From NCBI GenBank assembly GCA_015489295.1, contig WGAB01000038.1, positions 1 through 15,087 on the forward strand: 15,087 nucleotides of DNA, written 5' to 3'. A model generated the notes under the pieces. It did not search any database and was not told the origin of the DNA. It saw only the letters and a list, made by a program, of their open reading frames with translations. Of the stretch, positions 1-8,000 are shown one piece after another. Source of the stretch: Caldifarciminota bacterium. GTDB lineage: Bacteria > WOR-3 > Hydrothermia > WGAB01. The position numbers and the translations under genes were made by a program. The number at the start of each line of letters is the position of its first letter. The stretch's first letter is position 1.

Positions 1-248
1 GTCCAGGCGCCGGGGGCCCATTCCAGGGTGTACTTCAGCAACTGGTTGCGGGCCGGGAACGGGGCGTTTTCGGCGGTGCGGTAGTACACATAGGTCCAGC
101 CGAGGGTCCAGGCGTCGCCGAAGACATCGGCCTGAAGGGTTTCCAGGTGCCAGGTGTGGCCGTTGCGGTATCCCCAGTACTCGTAGCGGTTGGAGCCCGT
201 GGAATAGAGGTTGAAACCGGCAGCGGCCAGAAGGAGCCAGGGCAGCAT
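1..248 (-). CDS. Partial exported protein, possibly an outer-membrane barrel (5' part only)
   Basis: An open frame reads leftwards from an ATG at 246-248 to the window edge, giving 82 codons with no stop. The protein starts MLPWLLLAAAGFNLYSTGSN. This is a short hydrophobic leader that could be a signal peptide, followed by a tract rich in Tyr, Trp, Thr and alternating polar residues (for example WTLGWTYVYYR), as seen in beta-strands of outer-membrane proteins. The start lies three bases after the TGA of the Omp28-like lipoprotein gene (252-1349), so the two are almost certainly co-transcribed and probably translationally coupled. In Bacteroidota, Omp28-related genes are often followed by genes for DUF6029-like outer-membrane proteins, and the N-terminus loosely fits that picture. 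I cannot confirm the family from this fragment. The missing C-terminal part would decide whether it is a barrel. Confidence 0.6.
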   Translation of the reverse strand, partial: MLPWLLLAAAGFNLYSTGSNRYEYWGYRNGHTWHLETLQADVFGDAWTLGWTYVYYRTAENAPFPARNQLLKYTLEWAPGAW

Positions 249-251
249 GGC

Positions 252-1349
252 TCAGCGGTCCCCGTTGAAGGTCACCCGGATGCGGGCGGAGTCGCGGTCC
301 CGGCCGATCTGGGCCTCGGTAAAGAGCCACAGGGTGGCAGAATCCGCCTGCTGGGCATAGAGGTCCACATCCAGGTTCACCGAATCGCCGGGATTCAGGC
401 GAGGGGTGTAGCCGTGGGGCCGGGGCAGGCACATGTCGCCGATGCACAGGGTGGCTACCCAGGCATCCGGGAACCCCCGCAGTTCCACCCAGGCCGAGTC
501 GGCATCCCGACCCACGTTTTTCAGGTAGAACCGAAGGCCCAGGGTATGGCCGGCCGGGCCCAGGGTATCCACGGATTCCGGGGTAAGGCGGAACACCTCG
601 GGCGGGGTGGTGGCGCCGAGGTCGGAAAGGGGAATCCGGGCGGCCTGGTACACCTCTTTGCTTTCGGGATCCTGGAAAAACACCAAAACCGAGAGGCTTT
701 CGGGTTGCCATTCCGGGCTCACTGCAAAGGGCAGGGCCACCGTGGCCGGCACGGTCACGGCCTGGCCGTCGGTGATCAGGGTGCGGAACACGTGGTGATA
801 GGTTTCGCCTTCGTAGGAAAGGCCCGATTCTTCCAGCAGGGCCACCAGATGGGCCGAACGCCCGGTATCCCCGTCTACCGTCACCTGGAGGGTGCCGGCC
901 CGGGCGGCGGCATCGTAGGTGCCGGCAAGGGTGAGGGTTACCGGGCTGCCGGTATCCAGTCGCTCGGCGATCTGGTTCCCCCAGCCCGCAACGCCGGCCA
1001 CGCCCTCGTTGTGGTACACCCCGTCGAAGATCACGTAGGGGTAGCCGTGGTCGTTGTCGCCGAAGTAAAAGGCCTCGCGGGTTTCCACCTCGTCGTTGGC
1101 AAAGGGATCGGGGAAGGGGTAGCGGGGGGAGTGGTACTTCACGGCCACCACCCGGGGATTGGCCCGGGTCACACTGTCCACATAGGCGTCGGCCACGGGG
1201 CAGTTGGGGCATTCCACGTTGGTGAACACCTCCACCAGCAGGGTCCGTTCAAACTGCGGGCCGGTGGGGGGTTGGGTTTGCTTGCAGGAGCCGCCGAGGA
1301 AGGAAAGCACCAGCAGGGTGAGGGCAAAGGAAGCGAGGAATTTGCGCAT
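252..1349 (-). CDS. Omp28-like lipoprotein with a CPNC thioredoxin-like motif
   Basis: This encodes a 365-residue exported protein. A hydrophobic leader (residues 4-21) ends in LGGSC, so Cys22 is a plausible lipidation site, although the lipobox is not ideal. Residues 36-115 resemble the thioredoxin-like region of Omp28-related proteins: LLVEVFTNVECPNCP with Cys47 and Cys50 in a CPNC motif, followed by YHSPRYPFPDPF and GYPYVIFDG. Residues 135-245 look like the following beta domain, and residues 250-360 like an Ig/CARDB-type domain with Cys302 and Cys307. The start is set by AGGAGG at 1355-1360, five bases before ATG 1349. A GTG at 1355 would overlap this ribosome site and is rejected. It lies downstream of rnpB on the same strand and 3 bases upstream of the partial gene at the left edge. 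The role is inferred: a periplasmic or outer-membrane thiol-fold protein. Its redox activity is unknown. Confidence 0.85.
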   Translation of the reverse strand: MRKFLASFALTLLVLSFLGGSCKQTQPPTGPQFERTLLVEVFTNVECPNCPVADAYVDSVTRANPRVVAVKYHSPRYPFPDPFANDEVETREAFYFGDNDHGYPYVIFDGVYHNEGVAGVAGWGNQIAERLDTGSPVTLTLAGTYDAAARAGTLQVTVDGDTGRSAHLVALLEESGLSYEGETYHHVFRTLITDGQAVTVPATVALPFAVSPEWQPESLSVLVFFQDPESKEVYQAARIPLSDLGATTPPEVFRLTPESVDTLGPAGHTLGLRFYLKNVGRDADSAWVELRGFPDAWVATLCIGDMCLPRPHGYTPRLNPGDSVNLDVDLYAQQADSATLWLFTEAQIGRDRDSARIRVTFNGDR

Positions 1350-1370
1350 GGGCACCTCCTTTAGCCGAGG

Positions 1371-1399
1371 AGTTTACAGGCATGCCAGAAGGGGCTCAA
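1371..1399 (-). promoter_or_regulatory. Candidate promoter for the Omp28-like operon
   Basis: On the minus strand TTGAGC (1394-1399) is followed after 17 bases by TAAACT (1371-1376). Each box matches the sigma-70 consensus at four of six positions. A start near 1364 would leave a very short leader containing the ribosome site at 1355-1360. Because rnpB lies directly upstream on the same strand, read-through is an alternative source of transcription. Confidence 0.35.
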
Positions 1400-1418
1400 A
1401 TACGGGGCAAAGAGGGGT

Positions 1419-1818
1419 GCGGTGGAGGAGGCGCCCTGTAAGCCGAGTTCTGTTCCCCGGCTCCAGCCGGGGCGGTGGTCATTTCTCTGGACCCGGGATT
1501 GCTCCCGGGCCTCCAGCGGCCTACCCGGGGGAGTACGGCCGGGCCAGCCACCCCCTGTTTGGCCTTGCTCCGGGCGGGGGTTGCCAGCGTCCGGTGTCGC
1601 CACCGGACCTGGTGGGCTCTTACCCCACCGTTTCACCCTTGCCTGTGCCCCGAGGGGTTCGGGGCCATCGGCGGTCTGGTTTCTGTGGCCCTTTCCGTAG
1701 CGCCGGGGTCACCCCCGACGCCCCTGGGTGTTACCCAGCGCCCTGCCCTCTGGAGCTCGGACTTTCCTCCCCCGCCTGTTGAGGCGGAGGCGACCACCCG
1801 GACCACCTCCTCCACCGC
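1419..1818 (-). ncRNA. rnpB: RNase P RNA (bacterial type A-like)
   Basis: This is the catalytic RNA of ribonuclease P, which removes 5' leaders from tRNA precursors. Read on the minus strand it has the conserved landmarks in order: GGAGGAAAGTCCGAGCTCC near the 5' end (the 5' strand of P4), then CAGACCGCCGATGGCC, the AGGGTGAAACGGTGGGGTAAGAG block, CCGGAGCAAGGCCAAACAG, and near the 3' end ACAGAACTCGGCTTACAG (the 3' strand of P4). The ends are set by helix P1: the 13-base string GCGGTGGAGGAGG at the 5' end (1806-1818) is perfectly complementary to the 3' end (1419-1431). Total length is about 400 nt, normal for type A. P4 carries an A-U pair where E. coli has G-C, with both strands changed, which supports a working RNA. 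No clear hairpin plus U-tract terminator follows it. Confidence 0.95.
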
Positions 1819-1823
1819 GGTTA

Positions 1824-1853
1824 AATCTTCGGCGGCGAGGGCGCCCATGTCAA
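1824..1853 (-). promoter_or_regulatory. Candidate rnpB promoter
   Basis: On the minus strand a perfect -35 TTGACA (1848-1853) is followed after 18 bases by AAGATT (1824-1829), six bases before the first base of the P1 helix at 1818. The position fits an RNA whose mature 5' end is close to its transcription start. An imperfect 9-base inverted repeat (1838-1846 with 1873-1881) adjoins the -35 box and may or may not matter. Confidence 0.45.
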
Positions 1854-1895
1854 GGGGGCTGTTGCATCCACGGGGTGCCCTCGAGACGCGGGGAC

Positions 1896-1924
1896 TTGAC
1901 AACCGACCATTCGTCGCTTATAGG
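1896..1924 (+). promoter_or_regulatory. Candidate promoter for the giant surface-protein gene
   Basis: TTGACA (1896-1901), a 17-base spacer and TATAGG (1919-1924) make a good sigma-70-type promoter reading rightwards. A start near 1931 gives a leader of about 125 bases before ATG 2056. It is divergent from the rnpB promoter, with the two -35 boxes about 45 bases apart. Confidence 0.55.
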
Positions 1925-1978
1925 GTATGGAGCCTTAGTAAGCCACATTAGCCTTCAAGGTTAATTTACCTTCGTCGG

Positions 1979-2033
1979 GGGAAATCGCGGGAGGAGAAAA
2001 GGCACGCTGTCCTTTTCCGGTCCCCGATTTCTC
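1979..2033 (+). other. Long hairpin in the mRNA leader of the giant gene
   Basis: Nested inverted repeats fold the leader. GGGAAATCG (1979-1987) pairs with CGATTTCTC (2025-2033), including one G-U. GGG (1989-1991) pairs with CCC (2022-2024), leaving C1988 bulged. GAAAAGG (1996-2002) pairs with CCTTTTC (2011-2017) around an 8-base loop. The structure ends 7 bases before the AGGAGGAGG ribosome site (2041-2049). It could modulate translation or stabilise the mRNA. I do not recognise it as a known riboswitch class. Confidence 0.4.
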
Positions 2034-2055
2034 GGGTAGAAGGAGGAGGTTGGCC

Positions 2056-5000
2056 ATGCGTTATCTCGCCCGAAGCCCCCGTCCTTTGGGGCTGGCTCTG
2101 GCCCTTTTCTTGGCATCCCCGCTTTCGGCCCGGGTGGTCACCTGGATCACCAATGGACCGGGGAACTGGAGCGACACCACGAACTGGAACCCTCCGGTTG
2201 TTCCAGACGGCACCCAGGATACCGCCGTGATCCAGATCCCGGGCGCTGTGGTGACCCTGGACCGCACCGTGATTCTCCAGTACCTCAGCGTGGGGGATCA
2301 GGTGGTCCTCCAGATTCCCGGTCGCAGCCTCTACTGCGTCGGCGGGGGACGGGTTCAGGGCAATCAAACCCAGGTGCAGGTCACGGGCTACGCCGTTCTT
2401 CAGGGGAGTGCCAGCGACCCCATCGTGTTCGATGCCCAGGTACAACTCCAGGGCTCCAGCGGGATCTCGGTCATCAACGTGGTGTTCCAGGGCTCTACCG
2501 ACATCTCGGCTCAGCGGGTCGAATTCACCCGGGTCCGCAACGAGGGCACCCTCACCTGGACCGGCAGGTACTGGCGAACCGAAGAGGTGGAGAACCTGGG
2601 CACCGTTCATGTTCGGGGAGACACGGTGTTCATCCCCTTTGCCAACGACTTCGTCAACTCGGGCACCGTGGAAAAGGACGGCGGCCCGGACACCACCCTG
2701 TTCCAGCGGGGCGGCAACTTTTCCAACGCCTCCCTGGCTTCCCTGGTTGCCACCTGGGGCACCCTGTGGATTCCGGAAACCTACGCCGGCGGCACCTTTT
2801 CCGGAACCATTAAGGCCTGGGGCAACGGCCGCATCGTGTTCCAGTGGGGCAAGGTGTTTGAGGGGGTCCTGTTCCTGGGGGACGGCGAAATTCGCCTGGA
2901 AAAATGGAGCCACGTGTTTCGGAACACCCTCAGCATTGTGGATTCCGGGGTTCGGCTCGTGCTGGCCGACCAGGCAGGGCTCGACCTGTACACCACGCTG
3001 TGGGTTCGGGGACAGATGATCGTCCAGAGCGGAAAAATCCGGGAAATGGGAACCGACGGCGCAGCCAATCTGTGGGTGACCGGTGAGGTTCGGTTCGCCC
3101 CCGGCGACGATACCACAGAGATCAACCTGGATTGTGACGTGGACCTCTACGGGCAGATGGTTTGGGAAAGCGGCAACCTGCTTTCGGAGGACGATCAGGA
3201 TACCGTATTTGTGCGTTCGCCCCAGAGCCTTATTCTGGGGACCACGCCGCTGGCCTCGCTCTGGCGCGGTCGCTCGGGGTCCTTCGCCGTGATCGTCAAC
3301 GAAGCCGACTCCGGTGTTCAAAAACCCAATCTCGCCACGACGGTCACCGTCGAACTCCCGCTGATCAACCACTCCCCCGGTGGGGTTCAGGTAAAGGGCG
3401 GAACGCTCACGCTCGTGAGAACCGCCTCCTACGATGGCGTCTGGCAGGTGGACAGCGGTGCCGTGCTGCGCATCGGTGACAACCTGCCCGGCGGCCGTTT
3501 CTGGGGGGAGTTCCAGGGAAAAGGAACCGTCCGTGCCGTGTGGCCCATGTATTTCGATACCCTGGCGACCTCGATCCGCCCGGGGATCGTCTTCCAGGAG
3601 TCTTCCACGGTGTATGTTCACGGCACCCTCTCGGTGGACCCCGGAGCCCAGTACTGGAAAACCTTTTTGCCGACGGATACCTACGTTTACGGTGGCCTGG
3701 CTGTTGCAGGACTCCTGCAGTGGAACCAGGGCACCTTTACCGGGCCGGATACAGTAGAGATCCATGTGGAACCCCAGGGGCGGGTTGTGGTGGAGGACAC
3801 GGCCACCAAGGTTCTGGCGGTGCCATTGAACCTCTTCGGCGAAATGGAGATCAACAACGCCACGCTCCGGGCCTATCCCCAGGATACCCTCTGGAATTCG
3901 GGAACCCTCCGGCTACGGGGCGAGGCCACGCTGGCCCTGCAAACCTACGCTCCACCCCATCTCCAGAACCTGGGGACCGTGGTGTGCGAAAACGACAGCG
4001 GCTACAAGTACATCCAGTGGTACCTCCACAACGAGTCGCTGGTTCAGGTCCGGGGCGCGATGCAACTCTACGGCGGAAGCCACACCGGCGAGTTTGAGGT
4101 GACCTCCGGCGGGTACCTGAGTTTCATCGGCACCGACTCCCTGAAGGGCGCTGTGTTCCGGGGCGATACCGGTACCGTGTTCCTCTCCGGCACCTGGATC
4201 CTGGTGCCACCCCTTTCTCAAGACACCGCGGCCGTTTTTCGGGGCGGGCTGACCTTTCGGATGGACGGCGGCACGATCCAAGGCGGGGCCCTGGCCCTGG
4301 TCAACGGTGCCCGGATGGAGTTCCTTAGCGGGTCCCTGGAAAACCTTGGGGTGAGCGCCGGCCGGCTATGGGTGGGAAGCGGCGCCACCCTGGCGTTCAC
4401 AGGAGGCGACATCAAGGATCTCCGAAACGACGCCCAGATCTACAATGCGGGCACCATGATTTGGGATTCGGGGACCGTTAACCTGGCAGGGGCCGGCTCC
4501 TGGATCGAGAACCACGGCACCTTTGCCATGGCCCCCGATTCCGGTGTGACCCTTTCCCTGGAGGGGAACGGCAGGGTGTCCAACTGGGGGACCTGGACCC
4601 TCCAGGGGCTGGGTGCCGTGGAGGTCTCGGTGGGCCGGAGGAACGAGTGGAACAGCCTCCTCTGGGTTCAGTCCGGCACCCTGCGGTTTCTCCCGACATC
4701 CCATTCCGCCCTGGAGGGTGAACTGCGGGTGACCGACGGCCTGTTCCACTTGGACGGTGGCACAGACACCTTGATCCATGCGCAGATTACAGGCCCCCTG
4801 GATCCCCTGGGCGAGGGAATGAAGATCAGCGGTGCTTCAACGGTGATCGACGGAAAAGCCACGATCCAGGGTTCCGCCTATCTGGAGTTTGCGGGCACCA
4901 ACCTCGTGGGCGATACCCTGCAGGTGGACCAGGGAACCCTGGCCTGGACCGGCGGGCACCTCCGCGCGCCCGTGGTGGTAGAACCCGGCGGTCTGATGGG

Positions 5001-8000
5001 TGTGTATGGGGCCAACCCCAAGTACCTGCATCAAGACCTCTGGGTGAAGGGACGGCTGGAATGGCAAAAGGGTGAGATCAGCATCGAAGCCGATTCCGTT
5101 TACCTGGTGGTGGATTCCGGCGGCACCTTTGCCCTTCGGGATAGTGGGATTGCCGTGACCACCTCCTTCCCCGGTAGTGCTGGGGTGGTCGTGCTGGGCG
5201 GAGGCCTTCTCGAGACACGCGGAACCACCCGGGCGGCCGGACCTCCCAGGATTTTGTCTCCGGTATGGGTGGAACAACAGGGCCGGCTCCGGGCCCGGGG
5301 CCTCCCCCTGGTCCTGGCCGGTGGCGGGGTCTTCGCCGGGGAAGTTGTGGCCGGGGACCAGGAAATCCTCTTTGCGTCGACAGCCTCTACCCCCGATACC
5401 TTCGCGGGCCTGGTGCTTCGGGATTCTGCCACCGTGGTGCTGGAGGGATGGGAGGTGCTGGAGGATCCTTCTCCCTTCTCCGACACCCTGGCCCTTATGC
5501 TGATGGGTCCGACCGCATCACTGGTCTTGAGTGCCCAGCGGGTTTCCGGCGGTGGCATCCTGATTCACCAGGGTACGGCCGAGTGGATCTCCGGAGATCT
5601 CGGCCCGGATCTCGACCTGATCAACGAAGACACGCTCTGGCTCGCCCCGGATCCTGCCGTCGGAACCTCGCTGACTTTAGACAGTGCCTCCATCTTCAAC
5701 TTCGGAACCCTGCGGTGGACCCTGGGCGCCCTGCTTCTGAAGAACCAGGCCACGGTGACCAACGATACCTCCGGAGTGATGCGGCTGGAACAGGGCCTTT
5801 TAGGCGAGCCCACCGGGATGGCAAAGGACGAGCCCCTTTCCGATCCACCCGTGACCTTCAAAAACTTCGGCACCCTGCGGGTGGACATCGTGGATACCGT
5901 TGTTTTCCAGGACCTCCAGGTGGTGGATTCGGGAGAGGTTCAGGTCCAGTCCGGAACCCTGCAGTACGATGCGCCCTCTCCCCGGGCGGCCTATTCCGGC
6001 ACCTTCCACCTCACCGGGGGCAGCGTGATCTTCAACGATGCCCCCTATGTCTTCGGGGAGGGCCTGCGGTTTGCTGCGGCAAGAAGGACACCGAAGCGTC
6101 TCCTCCGCACTCCGGGCCTGCGTCCTATGTGGGCACGCCAGTCTTCGGCCCAGGTGGTGCTGTCCAACGGCACGACCTATGTAGCCGGAACGGTGACCGT
6201 GGATCCCGGGGTAACCGTGGAGTTGAATCGGCACGCGCTGAAGTTCGGGCCACCGTCTCACCTGGAGCTCTACGGCACCCTGAACTGGCGGGGTGGCGCC
6301 ATCGTGGATACCTCCACGACGGGGCTGGGATCCATCCGTATCCATCCGGGCGGGCGCTTGAATATCCAAACGGAGGCCAGCACGCCCGAGTCCCTCCGGG
6401 TAAAAATCCTGAACGAAGGCGTTGTCCAGTGGGACAGCACGGCCGGGAACCTCTATACCGGCTATGCCAACGCGTCGTCCATTTACACCCTTTTCCTGAA
6501 TGAGCCCCCCGGCACCCTCGCTGTTTACGCCCCTGCCCAACTCGTGGATCTTCAAGCCTCCACCCGCATCATCAACCGGGGTGTCCTGCGGTTTGATGTG
6601 GGGACCTCGGCCTCCTGGGATCCGTGGATGGATCTGGAAGGGGGCCTGCTGGAAATCGCTTCCGGCTCCGTGACCTTCGGGAACGACGTGGCACAGGATG
6701 CAGGGGTCACCCGCCTGTTGCTGGGCACCCGCCTGCTTTCCGATACCTTCTTCCTGACCGGTGGAACCCTGGAGGGCAAGGGAACCCTCTGGACCGTGTT
6801 CGTGGTGGATTCCGTGGGGCGAGTCAGCCCCGGCCTTTCCACCGGATCCCTGGTGTTTTTCGACGAGTACCTCCAGTTCGAGGGCACCCTGGACATCGAG
6901 ATCGCGGGCACCGATCCCCAGCATGACCAGCTCCTCCTCCGTTACCCACCCACGCTGGGCGGGGCCCTCAACGTTTCCCTGCTCAACGGCTACACTCCCC
7001 AGGGAGGCGAGCGTTTCGCGATCCTGAAGTATTCCACTGCAGGCTTTCCCAACGGCGATTTTGATACCAAAAACCTTCCGCCTCTTTCCGGAGGCAAGCG
7101 CTTTCTCACCGAAATCACCGATACCGCGTACCTCCTGAAGGTGGTGTCGCCCCCGGTGGCCGTGCTGGACACCTTCACGATCGACGAGGATCAGTCGCTG
7201 ACCCTGTTTCCCCTGGCCAACGACTATGACCCGGACGGCGACAGCATCTTCATCGCCAGCCTCCTGACCCAGGGAACTGAGGGCACCCCGGTGCTCCTGG
7301 CCGACGGCTCCGTCACCTACACGCCGGCCCCCGATTCCTTTGGTGTGGACACCTTCCGGTACATTCTGCAGGATACCACGGGCCTGGCCGATACCGGCCT
7401 GGTGCGGATCACCATCCGAGCGGTGAACGATACCCCGAGGGTGTCCTTCGCTCCCCTGGGGAACCAGCTGGTGTTCAACGAAGACGACACCGCCACCCTG
7501 GACCTGGACGACTACGTGGAGGATCCGGACCACCGGGACGCCGACCTCACCTGGACCTGGCAAATTGGCTCGCTTCGGGGGCCGGTGACGCCGGCAAAGG
7601 AAAGCAATAGGACGCCTGCCTTTGCCGCTTCGCCCCGGGGTACTTGGCTTACGCCTTCGGCATCGACCCTCTCCCCGTTCCGCCCGGCCCCTGGCCCAAA
7701 GGTGGACCGAGTGGGGAATCTCTACATTTCCGTGGACCCGGTGACCCATGTGGCCACCTTCTGGGCGAATCCCGATTACAACAACCCGGCGGGGATTCCG
7801 GTGACCTTCACGGCCACCGATCCCGAGGGAGCCGCGGATTCGGATCAATTGACAGTGATCATCCAGCCGGTGCCCGACCCACCCCGGGCCGTGGACGATA
7901 CAGCCCAAACGCAACAGGGAACCCCGGTGGTCATTCCGGTGCTGGACAACGACAGCGATCCCGACGGCGATCCCCTGACGGTGGTGAGTGTTTCGACACC

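Noticed and set aside
147..1364. Long plus-strand open frame opposite the Omp28-like lipoprotein gene
   Set aside because: It is antisense to a gene with a good ribosome site, signal peptide and recognisable domain. Its translation is Gly/His/Val-rich low-complexity sequence typical of the reverse frame of a GC-rich gene.
1361..1951. Several open frames of 80-190 codons on both strands around 1361-1951
   Set aside because: The region is the RNase P RNA and its upstream promoters. The frames arise from its high GC content.
1966..3765. 599-codon minus-strand open frame over the start of the giant gene
   Set aside because: Its sequence is unlike any family I know, it lacks a ribosome site, and it mirrors the repetitive plus-strand coding frame.
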